DNA of 64,000 nucleotides from NCBI GenBank assembly GCA_029783825.1, contig JAREIK010012134.1, forward strand, positions 62,001-126,000. The letters are read 5' to 3'. This stretch comes from Sapria himalayana (taxonomy: Eukaryota; Streptophyta; Magnoliopsida; Malpighiales; Rafflesiaceae). The translations under genes and the position numbers were made by a program. A model generated the notes under the pieces. It saw nothing but the letters and a program-made list of their open reading frames with translations. It was not told where the DNA came from and ran no database searches. This document shows, in pieces, positions 50,133 to 61,320 of the stretch (its first letter is position 1; the number at the start of each line of letters is the position of its first letter).

Positions 50133-53100
50133 ATGAAGATTGTGAGTTGGAACATAAGGGGTTTTAATGGCCCCTTAAAACACAAGGAAGTAATTAGGGT
50201 AATAAAAGCTTACCATATAGATATTTTCGCAATAATAGAAGCTAAATTAAACAAAGAAAAGGTGGTTGTATTGATGAAGTCAAAATTCAAATGTTTTAAA
50301 TATATGGAAAATTTTTATTTACACCCGAATGGCTGGATACTATCGATATGGGATGGTCAAACTACTAAAATCAAGTTAATATCCTTTTCATCTCAGCATA
50401 TATATGTTCAGGTCAAGGATATTGTATCAAAAATACATTTTAGATTAACAATTGTTTAAGGCTTTCATACAATTGTTAATAGGAGAATGCTATGGGAGGA
50501 ACTATCTCGACAAGGGTATGTAGACCCCTCCCCTTGGATTATAATGGGGGATTTTAACTCCATGTTATCTACTCTGGATAAGAAGGGAGGCAGAACAGTC
50601 TCCACATACAAATGCATGGACTTTATAAATTGATGCTCTAATCTCGGTCTTGAAGACATTCCATCTTCAGGCTCATATTTCACATGGACCAACGAGAAGA
50701 TGTTAAGTAAGCTTGACAGAGCCATGGTAAACCATGGGTGGGCTAATCTTACACTTGGTACTCACGCTAGGTTCCTACAGCTTGGAATTTTCTTGGACCA
50801 CAATATGATCTTAGTTTCTACTGAGTCCAACTCGACCGATAGAAAAATACTCTTCAAGTTTTGTAATATGTGACTTACTCATAAGGAATATCACCTCATA
50901 GTGTCCAGGAGATAGAAGCAAAAATCACATGGCTCTTTAATGTTTCAGCTGGTCAATAAGCTTAAAATGCTTAAAGTGCCATTAAAATCACTGAATGAGA
51001 AACACTTTGGACATATTAGTTCAAGAGTGTGCTTGGCTAGGAAAGCTCTTAAAGAAACCCAAAAGAAGATATTAGAAGGCCAATATATATCTCTTAGAGC
51101 GGAAGAAATTGCTCTTAAAGTCAAATTAACAATGTTGGAAAAAGCTGAATTGTCATTTGTTAGGCAAAAAGAAAAATTCAAATACTTGAGGGAAAGGGAT
51201 AGGTGTACAAAATTTTTCCACACCTTGGCCAAGGCAAGACTCCTCAGAAGAAAAATTGTTTCAATAATGAAGGAAAACGGAGATTTCTCCAATTCCTATC
51301 AAGAAATTTCTGAATTGTTTATTGATTACTATAAGAACCTCTTGGGTATTACCAAAGATAGAACCCCTTTGTCTGCTTAAATAATTAAAAATGGCAGAAT
51401 GCTGCTTGACATGGAACACAGTTTATTATCTTTGAACTTTTCTTTTAAAGAGATTAAAGAAGCCTTATTTTCAATGGGCGGCTCGAAATCTCCTAGACCA
51501 GATGGGTTCACTGCGGTGTTCTATAAAGGCTCGTGGGAAACAATCTGCATGGATGTTGTAAAAGCTGTTCAAAGTTTTTTTCACTCTGGAAAACTTCTTA
51601 AATAGATTAATCATGCTTACATTACACTAATGCCTAAGACTCCGCATGCTTCCCCGGTTAAAGATTTCAGACCTATTTCTTGTTGTAATGTTATTTACAA
51701 ACTGATATCCAAACTAATATCAAAAAGGATTCAAACAATACTTGGAAACATCATAAATCCAGCCCAATCTGCCTACATAAAAGGAAGATTTATCTCAGAT
51801 AATTTCTTTTTCACACAGAATCTGATAAGGAAATAAGCTTGGAAAAGGATATCACCAAGGTGTTTTCTTAAAATTGATCTACAAAAAGCTTTTTATTCAG
51901 TTAGTTGGGTATTTATTAAAGAAGCACTTGCCGTTTTTAACTTCCCACCTAAATTCATAGATATAATATATGAGTGTATATCAACTACGTCATTCTCAAT
52001 TTCCATTAATGGCGAACTTAAAGGTTTTTTTAAAGGAAAGAAAGGACTCAGGCATGGTGATCCATTATCTCCTTGCCTATTTTCCATTTACATGGAGTAT
52101 TCTCCAGATTACTTGTGAAGGCTACAAGTCGAGAAGATTTCACATTTCATCCGGGTTGTGTTGCCCATCAGATATACCACTTAATGTATGCCGATGATCT
52201 GATTATTTCACTAGAGGAGATACCTCTTCAATTGATACTGTCTTGAAAGTGCTAGAAGAATTTTCAGCTACATCAGGGTTGTATGTCAATCCCTCCAAAT
52301 CGAACATTTTCTTTGGAGGGGTAAAACCAGAGGTTAAAAATAAGATTCTAGAAAAATCTGGTTTCATTTAGAGTTCTCTCCATTTTATTTTTCTTGGAGT
52401 TCCACTTTCCTCAGGCAGACTTATCACAGCACAGTTCTCTCCATTGCTGTCAAAATTTTCAGCTTCCATCCATCAATGGGCTACGAAGATCCTCTCATTC
52501 ACAGGAAGGTTGGAATTATTATGCACTATCATTCAGGGGATAGAAGGATTTTGGTTTTCAATTTTTCTTCTCCCGTCTACAATAATTAACACAATAGTGA
52601 ACGCATGCAGAAGATTCTTGTGGGGCGCTTCAAAATCAGGTCGATTTCGACCAAAAGCATCTTGAGACAAACTATGCATGCTTAAAAATTCTGGTGGATT
52701 GGGCCTAATAGATATATCATTCTGGAATAATGCTTTCCTTATAAAAAGTCTCTGGTGAATATACAATAATGAAGACGCGTTATGTATTAGGTGGATCCAC
52801 CACTATTATTTAAAAGTTGATAATATCTGGAATTGCTCAGCATCTAAACAAGATTCTGCATTCTGGAAATCCCTAATTTTGGTTAGGGGTATCTTATTAA
52901 AGAAATCGTGTAATATATAGCAAGCAATCCTCTTGCTTAATACTTGGGCAGACAAAGGCAAGATAATTTCCGAATGCTACAAATTCATAGTTGGAATGAA
53001 CACAAAGGAATCTAAACCCTAGGCAGAAATTATCTGGTTTTCCAATAATATCTCAAAACATGCTGCGTTCCTTTGGATAATCAAGGCATGAAGAATAAGA

Positions 53101-53481
53101 ACGAAAGATTATTTATTCATAACTCTAAGAAATATGAAATGTGAATTTTGTGCATAACTAGAATACCTAAAGCACGTCTTCTTTGAATGCCAATTTACCA
53201 AAGCACTACTGGAGCACCTCAAAAGCTGAACGGAAATAAAAGATTCAATACAATCCATATACTCAAGCCTCAAAAGCTGAATAGAAAAATATACATCTAA
53301 CACCCCCATAAACTATATTAGGAAAGCCGTTTGTGTAGCCGCAGTTTACTACATATGGAAAGAAAGAAACCATAGATAACATGAAGGAAAGTCGCAAGAT
53401 CTGGACTCGATTCTCAGGAAGATTAAAACAGAAATTTATGTTGTTTTTCGAAATGATTGTAATAGTCTGAAACTTTGTTAG
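50133..53481 (+). pseudogene. LINE ORF2: endonuclease and reverse transcriptase, decayed
   Basis: The start MKIVSWNIRGFNGPLKHKE is the typical apurinic-type endonuclease opening. It is followed by IIMGDFNSML (50537), SGSYFTWTNEKMLSKLDRAM (50668) and LDHNMIL (50794). The reverse transcriptase covers about 51400-52330: SPRPDGFTAVFYKGSWE, DFRPISCCNVIYKLISK, NPAQSAYIKGRFISDN, FLKIDLQKAFYSVSW, KGLRHGDPLSP, and the catalytic YADD box at about 52187-52198 (HLMYADDLIIS). Thumb-like FTGRLELL and WGASKSGRF follow, then the zinc-finger RVT region near 53130-53200 and a C-terminus SLKLC ending TAG at 53479-53481. Many stops (50631, 50870, 51378, 51603, 51834, 52116 and later) and frameshifts show it is dead. 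Confidence 0.93.
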
Positions 53482-53517
53482 GATGTAAAAATTTGATAGT
53501 GCATTTTATTACTTATC

Positions 53518-53543
53518 AAAAAAAAGTATAACTATATGTGTAA
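53518..53543 (+). repeat. LINE poly(A) tail and right TSD copy
   Basis: An A-run at about 53518-53525 follows TTACTTATC, then AGTATAACTATATGTGTAA (53525-53543). Confidence 0.8.
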
Positions 53544-54700
53544 CTATATGTATAACCACATGTAACTATATTTATAGTTACATGTTTAACAATATACAAC
53601 ATTATGTTTAACTATATGTGTATAACTAAATATATATATTTGTATAACTATATAAAACTCTATATAATTAAATATAACTATATTTGTAACTATGTATACA
53701 TATATGTAAATCTATATATTTGTTTAAACTTTGTTTACATTTATGTATAACTACTTATAACTACTTATATGAATATATATATATATATATATATAATTAT
53801 ATTTTAAACTATATATAACTATTTATAACTACATATAGTATATGTATAATAACTATAAATAATTGTATATTACTATAAGTATAACTATAAAAACATTATA
53901 CGTAACAGTATTTAAATATATAATTAATAACATATTTTTAATATACATTTTTATATATTAAAATAAACAAATTTATTTACTATATCTATACCTATACATA
54001 ATTATATGTATATATAAATTTATATGAAAAAATATATATACTTACATGTATAAATATAAGTTTAACTATATGTATAACCATATGTAACTATATTTATAAT
54101 TATATGTATAACAACATACAACATTTTGTTTAATTATATCTGTATAACTATATATAAATATTTCTATAACTATATAAAACTCTATATAGTTAAAATATAA
54201 CAATATTTGTAACTATGTATACATATATGTAAATCTATATATTTGTTTATAACATTGTATACATTTAGGTATAAATACATATAACTACTTGTATGAATAC
54301 ACACACACACACACACACAACTATATGTTTAACTATATATAGCTATTTATAACTATATATACTATATGTATAATAACATATAACTATAAATAGTTATATC
54401 TTACTATATGTATGACTATAAAAACTTAATACGTAACTATATTTAAATTTATAATTTACATCATATATTTAATATACATTTTTATATATTAATATATACA
54501 AATGTATTTTACTATATGTATACCTATACATAACTATATGTATAAATATATAAAATTATATGAAAAAATATATATACCTACATGTATAAATATATATATA
54601 ATTATATGTGTAACTATATGTATAACTACATATAATTATATTTATAATTACATGTATAACAACATACAACATTATGTTTAACTATATGTGTATAACTAGT
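53544..54700. repeat. AT minisatellite, right half
   Basis: TATAACTATATG-type repeat, with a (CA)n run near 54299-54320. It was contiguous with 46111-47143 before the LINE inserted. Confidence 0.8.
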
Positions 54701-55241
54701 CTAATTTCTAAGCCATATAAACAAAATTATTTAGTAAAACTTATAATAGAATGTGTATAATGGTGTGTCCTTATAGAATGGTCAAAGTGGATTGAGATAT
54801 CACAAATATCAGCTACTCCCATATAAAAATGAAATAAAAGAGAAAATATTATACAATAAAGAAAATGTAAAACTATCAAAATCACAATGTATATATATAT
54901 AGACACACACACACACACACACTTGGAAACATAAATGGAGTACTCTTATATACTATGGGCATGCCTAATGCATAATAAAATAAAATAAAATGAAAGAAGG
55001 TAACTCAAAAAAGTGACTGCTACTCATTTACTTATGTTATAAATTTTCAGAGTTAGTTATTCTATTATTGATTTTATTAGCATAATCTTTTTCTTTAAAC
55101 AAATACATCTGCATATAAATGATATCAAAATGTGTAATGAGTTGTTTTATGACTTGGAATTTCCAATTTTTAACTGCATCCCATTGTGGGATACATATTT
55201 GTGGAAAGCTTTTGTCTGAATATTAAATTGTAAATGTGCAA
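54701..55241. other. Unassigned stretch before the SCC3 fragment
   Basis: A (CA)n microsatellite lies at about 54902-54922. 55085-55241 is T-rich and ends AATGTGCAAG just before SCC3 coding begins, so it is probably captured SCC3 intron. No other gene recognised. Confidence 0.4.
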
Positions 55242-55645
55242 GCATGTGGTGCTAAATACATTATCAAGGAGGATTTCCTGGATGACAGTTTTTGATGAAG
55301 TTATTGTTGACCTAGTGTACCTTACTAGGAGAGTATCCTACAATATGCCCCTTGCTTCCTTTCTTTTATTCATTATTTGTACTTCAAATAATTTTTCTTG
55401 TTCCATGTTTCAAAACTTTTATGCTATTTAGATTCTAGATCTAGTTTCTTTTCCTCCAATCTTATGCATGTTATTATTGTTTAGGAGGAAGTTGTTGATT
55501 TTCTAACTTACAAAAAGGATTTCAAAATATTCAAGGATAATCTTTTATTATTTTGGGATAATTTGGTAATAGAATCTTAGGATGGGCCATTATTTGATAA
55601 GGTTTTGTTTGAAAAGTGTATGGATTATATAATAGCACTGTCATG
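55242..55645 (+). pseudogene. SCC3: SCC3 cohesin-subunit gene fragment, two exons and an intron
   Basis: SCC3 (STAG family) is the HEAT-repeat subunit that helps load and hold the cohesin ring on chromatin. The first exon (55242-55332) reads ACGAKYIIKEDFLDD, then a one-base frameshift, then FDEVIVDLVYLTRR. An intron with GTATCC donor and TTTAG acceptor spans 55333-55484. The second exon (55485-55645) reads EEVVDFLTYKKDFKIFKDNL, LLFWDNLVIES, one stop, then DGPLFDKVLFEKCMDYIIAL, and ends at a GTAAAG donor where the real gene also continues into another exon. This is under a tenth of the roughly 1100-residue protein. Retained introns show DNA-level capture inside CACTA element B. Recognition is from memory of plant SCC3 proteins; a search would settle it. 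Confidence 0.83.
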
Positions 55646-55811
55646 GTAAAGCTACATCTTTGGTTGAAGATAAAGATAAATTCTGATATTGTAAATGGTA
55701 TTTCAACCTTTGTGTAGTATATACGTACATACTGAATTTGATGCCATGATCACTAAGAAATTAGACTAGTTTTTTATTTCCGTTCGAATTTGATGCTTGC
55801 ATGATGACGCC

Positions 55812-56360
55812 ACGAGAGAAAATGGGCAAAGCAGATTAAAAAGCTAATGATAAAAGAACTTATTGACCCAAAAAAAGTGGATCCCTTCTCTTTCTTTCTC
55901 GAAAGTTGAGTTGTTTCCTATTGCTTGTACAAGAACTCTAACAAAATTTTAGAAAATACTTATGGCATGTGTATTTGGCAGGTTCTACTTTTCTTTTCTT
56001 TCTAGATACTATGTTTAAGATTCTCATCGCTACTAATAACTCCTTTTTTGCCCTTGTAATTGTGTAGGATTTTGAAGCCTTAACTCCAAATATTATTGCA
56101 AGAATGATTGAAACTATTGAAGGTGGTGGTCTAGTTGTTTTACTTATTCGAACCCTATCATCACTCATGAGTTTGCGTACCATGGTCATGGTAAGTTGCA
56201 TTTCATTGCTCATTATTTGCTTACACAAAAACATGATATGCACTCTTTGATCGTTAAATTTGAATCTTTGTTGTTCCTTACATGTTAGGATGTTCAAGAA
56301 AGATTTAGAATAGAGTATCATTCTGAAATAGTTTCTTGGCTCAACGAGAGGTTTCTTTTA
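55812..56360 (+). pseudogene. NAT10: NAT10/Kre33 RNA cytidine acetyltransferase fragment, three exons
   Basis: NAT10/Kre33 (bacterial TmcA) acetylates cytidine in 18S rRNA and tRNA and acts in the nucleolus. Exon 1 (55812-55981): ERKWAKQIKKLMIKELIDPK, KVDPFSFFLES, a stop, then YCLYKNSNKILENTYGMCIW. Exon 2 (56068-56190): DFEALTPNIIARMIETIEGG and LVVLLIRTLSSLMSLRTMVM. Exon 3 (56289-56360): DVQERFRIEYHSEIVSW and LNERFLL, where similarity stops abruptly at the GTAC satellite. Introns have GT..AG borders (GTTCTA..GTGTAG and GTAAGT..ATGTTAG). This is part of the N-terminal half, before the helicase and acetyltransferase domains, so no activity is possible. Exons 2 and 3 are still open. It lies 166 bp after the SCC3 fragment, on the same strand, with no normal gene between. 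Confidence 0.88.
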
Positions 56361-56640
56361 TATGTACATATAAGAGAAATGCTAGTATATCTTTTATACA
56401 TACATCCTGAGTATATATGTTCATATATACTCAATATATCTACATATATACTACAATATTGTACATATAATATTGCTGTATTATATGTACATGTATACTG
56501 AGTATATATGTACTCAGTATATATGTACATATAATTCTATAGTATATATTACATATACTATAATAATAACTGTAACTAGTCAAATACTAGTATATATGTA
56601 CATATATACTACAGTATTATTTATATATCAAAACATAACT
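56361..56640. repeat. GTAC-centred palindromic satellite, element B block 1
   Basis: Units such as ACTCAGTATATATGTACATA and GAGTATATATGTACTCAGT. It starts directly at the breakpoint of the NAT10 fragment. Confidence 0.8.
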
Positions 56641-56890
56641 TTTTTAATTTATTTATTTTGATTTGATAGACTAGTTTAAATTTTATACAAATATAGTACC
56701 GCTTTGTTCCCCATATGATTTTATAAGTGAAGGGATTTTTTACTAGACATGATGCACAGTGACTAGGATAGCTTTGTCGTAGTAGAAAGATGGTGACCTA
56801 AGGCGCTGGGAGAGAGATAGCAACATTAATTTAATGGATAGATTATATTTTATGCACTATATGTATGTATGTATTGAACTTTTATCCTAT
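56576..56890 (+). repeat. Right-terminal segment, first copy
   Basis: Repeats in direct order at 57890-58200 (CAAATACTAGTATATATGTA against GAAATGCTAGTATATATGTA; GATTTTTTACTAGA in both; GATAGCTTTGTCGTAGTAGAA against GATAGCTATGTCACAGCAGA). The spacing is about 1.3 kb. Element A has one copy at about 37330-37620. Confidence 0.8.
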
Positions 56891-57055
56891 AAAATCTAGT
56901 TGTAAATTTTTTATGCCTTGTGTTTCCAGGTTTGATGCATGTATTTTATGCCCTTGTTAAGGTGTTTGTTCCTTTTTTTATGCTTATGACAGAATATATA
57001 GCAGTTTGATGTTCATGCTCAATAATAGGTATTTACGCTTTAATTTAATATAAAT
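56891..57055. other. Unassigned linker between satellite blocks
   Basis: T-rich with TTTATGCC words repeated (56918, 56946). No gene recognised. Confidence 0.4.
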
Positions 57056-57960
57056 ACTTGTGCATTTATAGCTGTATAAATGTATATGTACATATAAACT
57101 AGTATATATGTACATATACATATATACTGGTATATATGTACAAGTATTTACAAGTATATGTGTATATGTAAATATACACTATAGTATATGTAAATATACA
57201 CTATAGTATATGTACATATATATACAAAAGTATATGCACATATACATTGCAGTGTATATGTACATACATACTATAGTGTATGTGTATACACTGGTATATA
57301 TATATATATACTATAGAATATATGTAAATATATATTGTAGTGTATATCTACATACATACTATAGTGTATATGTATACACTAGTATATATTTACATATACA
57401 CTATAGTATATATGTACATATATACTATAGTGTATATGTACCTATATACTGGTATACATGTACAAGTATTTACCGGTATATATGTACATACTTGTACATA
57501 TACACTACTGTGTATATGTACATTTATACAAATATATGTACATATACACGGTAGTGTATATGTACATATAAATACTTGTACATATATACCAGTGTAAACA
57601 TATACATTGCACTATATATGTATACACGTATATATGTACATATACACTTTAGTGTATATGTACATATAGTGAGTATATATGTAAATATAAATACTTGTAC
57701 ATATATACTCAATATATATGTACATATATACAGAGTACATATACACTACAGTATATATGTACATATATACTGAGTATATATGTACTAAGTATATATGTAC
57801 TCAGTATATATGTTGATATAGTAATGCAGCTTATATGTACATATATTATAGTAATATATGTACATATAATGCAGAAATATATGTAACTAGTGAAATGCTA
57901 GTATATATGTAGATATACACTACAGTATATATGTACATATATGCTGTAGTATTATATATT
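57056..57960. repeat. GTAC-centred palindromic satellite, element B block 2
   Basis: About 900 bp of near-palindromic TATATGTACATATACACTAT units with alternating CTATAGTGTATA and CTGGTATATATGT linkers. Frames that look like repeated MYIYT are repeat translations. Confidence 0.85.
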
Positions 57961-58846
57961 TATCAAACCATAACTTTATTTATTTATTTATTTTAATTTT
58001 ATTGACTAGTTTAAATTTTATACAAATATGGTACCACATTGTTATCCATACAAAACTATATAGTGAAAAGATTTTTTACTAGAAATGACGCATCACGACT
58101 TGGATAGCTATGTCACAGCAGAAAGATGGTGATCAGAGGAGCTGAGGGAGAGAAAGCAAAGCTAATGCATGGATAGATTTTACTTTATATACTGTCAGTA
58201 TATATTGATGAATAAGATGTAATATAATTTTGTTATGTATTTATTTAAATTATGAAAAATATTGTATCAGAATAATTTTTTAAATGATTTTATTTTTTGT
58301 TAATTATAATTTTTTGTTTATAGTTTCTATTTTTATTCAATTTAATATAAAAATATTAAATTATTTAATTAAATTTTTTGAAAATAAAATAAAATTCTGA
58401 AAATTGTTTTGGAATGAAAATAGCTAGGGATTTTTCTCATGCTAATTTGACTAGGGAATTTTTGCTACTAATTTAGTTAGGGAAATCATTATTTTAGCTA
58501 GACAATTTTCCGTCGCTAAAATCTTTTAGCTATGGACTCTTTCCCTGGTTAATTTTTAGCGATGAGCACTTTAGATTGAGAAATATTCTGTCATTATATC
58601 AATTTAGTGACGAAAACTCCCCTTTTAGCTTGCTATTTTTGATAGGGAAATTATTATTTTAGCTAGGAAGATTTCCGTCGCTAAAACTTTTTAGCTATGG
58701 AATCTTTCCCTCACTAATTTTTAGCCGAAGCACTTTAGATTGAGAAAGCTTCCATCATTAATCCATCCCTATATCCCATTTAGTGATGGAAACCCCCCAT
58801 TTAGCTAGGGAATTATCCTTGGATATTTGGGATTTTTCTTGTAGCA
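57961..58846 (+). mobile_element. Right terminal region of element B
   Basis: 57961-58370 matches the ends of elements A and L. 58420-58846 consists of subterminal repeats TTAGCTAGGGAAATTATTA and TTTCCGTCGCTAAA in both orientations. It ends TTTTCTTGTAGCA at 58846, two bases off the perfect inverted terminus. Confidence 0.87.
58481..58808 (+). repeat. Tandem duplication of about 164 bp in the right subterminal region
   Basis: The block starting GGAAATCATTATTTTAGCTA at 58481 recurs as GGAAATTATTATTTTAGCTA at 58645. The shared order is CCGTCGCTAAAA, TTTTTAGCTATGGA, CTTTCCC and GCACTTTAGATTGAGAAA. Element L has no such duplication. Confidence 0.8.
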
Positions 58847-61258
58847 TAGATAGATAGATATATACAAAGAAAAAAGATACACAGATAGATAGATAGATAG
58901 AAATAAAAATACACAAATAGGCATATTGACAAATAGATAGATAAATATATAGATAGACAAATAAATAGAAATATAGATAGACTGATAGAAAGATATAGAG
59001 AAAGATAGAAAGACATAAATAAATAGATATATAGACAGATAGATAATTATTTTTATAGAAAGATATATAGATTGATAAGAGATAAATAGAAATACAGATT
59101 GTTATATAGAAATATATATAGATAGATAGATTGATTGATTTAAAGATATACAGATAGGAAAATAGACAAATAGAAATATACACAGAAAGAATGAAAGATA
59201 GATACAAAGAAAAAGATACATAGATACATAGAAAAATAGAATAGACTGATACATAGATATATATATATATATATACATATATAAAAATATATAGATAGAT
59301 AGGTAGATAGACAAATTGATAAATAGATAGGTAGACAAGTATATAGTTTGACAGACATATACCTAGGTAAGAATATACACTAAGACAAATACATAGACTT
59401 ACAAATAGACTGATAGACTAATAGATAGATAAATAGTTATCTAGATAGATAGATATATAGATAGACAGACATATAGATATATAGATATATTGATAAATAG
59501 ATAGCTATATAAATAAATAAATAGATACACATATAAATAGATATACAAAAAGAAAGATACATAGATAGACAAATTGAAAGAAAGATAGATAGATAGTCAT
59601 TTAAAAATATACATAGATAGATAGATAGACAAATACATAGTATGATAGATAGAGAAATCATTATAAAGGTAAATAGTCAGACAGATAGATAGACAGATAG
59701 ATAGACATACATATTGATAGATAGATAGACAAACAAATATATAGATAGATAAAAAGTTAGATAGATAGATAAATAGATAGATAGACAGATAGATATTTAA
59801 AAAAATAGACATATATAAAAAGATACAGTAAGAGAGAGAGAGAGATAGATAGATAGAAAAATCAACAAATAGAAAAAAAGTTAGATAGATATAAAGATAG
59901 CAATATAGTTAGCCAGATAGATAGATAGACATATAAATAGATAAATAGATTATTAGATAGACAAATATATGGATAAATAGATAGACATATAGATAGATAA
60001 AGAAATAGCCAAATAAACCGATAGATAGAAGGATAGAGAGATAGAGAGGCATATAGAAAGATAGACAAATAAATAGATACATAGATAGAAATATAGACAT
60101 ATAGATAGATAGATAGAGAGACAAATAAAAAAATAGAAAGATAGATAGATGGTTAGATAGATAGATAGAAAGATAGATTAAATAGACATATAGATAGAAA
60201 CAAAGAAAGACAAATAGATAATAGATTGATAGATAAATAGATAGATATGTAGATAGATATATAGACACATATGTAGGCTAATAAAAAAATAGATAGATAG
60301 TTAGAGAAAGAAATATAGATAGACAGATATACCAATAATGAGCAAGACAGTTATACATATAGAAAGATAGATAGATAGACAAATAGAGAGATAGAGTGAT
60401 AGATAGATAGATATATATAAAGAAAGATTGATAGACATATTGACTAATAGACATATAGGTGGATAGATAGATAGACACATAACCAGATAGATAAAATATA
60501 CAAAGATAGACTGATAGATAGAGAGATGGATAGACTAATAGATACAGAGATAGTTAGATAGATAGATAGACAAATAGACATATTGACAGATAGACAAATA
60601 GATAGATAGGCAGATATATTGATATAAATATTAATAGATAGATTGATATATAGATTAAGAAATGGATAGATAGACATATAGACAGATATATATATATATA
60701 TATATAATAGATAGATAGATAGACAAATATACATATAGATATATAGAAAGATAGAAATATATTAAAATAGATAGATAGGTAGATAGACCGATAGATAATT
60801 AGAAAGATAGACATATATTCATATAGATAGAAAGATAGAAATATAGAAAGATAGAAAGGTAGAAAGATAAAAAGATAGAAAGATATAATGATAAACAAAT
60901 AAAAGATAACCATATACCCAAAAAATAAACAGATAGATAGATAGACATATAAATGCATATACAGTTTGATAGTTTGACAAAAATAAAGATAAATAGATAA
61001 ATAGATAAACAGATAGATTCATAGATAGTTAAATAGATAGATAGATAGATAGACGTAAAGATAGATAGATTGATTGATAAACAAATATATAAAAAATATA
61101 GATAGAACGATAGATAGATAGACATATAAAATTGATAGTTAGAATAGACAGATAGAATAGATAGATAGATAGAAAAATACATTGACAAGTAGATGGACAG
61201 ATAGATTGATAAAGGAATAGAAAAATAGATAGATAGATTGGAAAATAGAGAGATATAT

Positions 61259-61320
<62 letters not shown>

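Larger units (their letters stand above)
47144..53543 (+). mobile_element. Near full-length L1-type LINE with TSD and poly(A)
   Basis: The element body runs from about 47163 to the A-run ending at 53524. Flanks AGTATAAATATATGTGTAA (47144-47162) and AGTATAACTATATGTGTAA (53525-53543) agree at all but one position and form the TSD, with the caveat that the surrounding minisatellite contains similar words. It has a 5' leader of about 190 bp, ORF1, a spacer of about 870 bp, ORF2 (endonuclease, reverse transcriptase, zinc-finger RVT) and a short 3' UTR. Both ORFs are broken by stops and frameshifts, so it is inactive. Confidence 0.92.
42433..58846 (+). mobile_element. CACTA element B, 16.4 kb, gene-capturing, non-autonomous
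   Basis: The left end is CACTACAAGAAAATATC at 42433, preceded and followed by typical subterminal repeats. The right end is TTTTCTTGTAGCA at 58834-58846, matching the inverted terminus except for the last two bases. GATA array in one orientation lies on both sides, so the element sits inside the array. No clean 3-bp TSD is visible (TTT on the left, TAG on the right). It contains no transposase but does contain GH3, SCC3 and NAT10 gene fragments with introns, a nested LINE, the AT minisatellite and GTAC satellite. It would have depended on transposase from relatives of element A. Confidence 0.87.

Noticed and set aside
56318..57886. Frames with repeated MYIYT and VHIHY
   Set aside because: They arise from the palindromic TATATGTACATA satellite, which stays open on both strands.
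42430..58849. A 3-bp target-site duplication for element B
   Set aside because: The bases next to the termini are TTT and TAG. They do not match, and shifting the boundary does not give a convincing pair.
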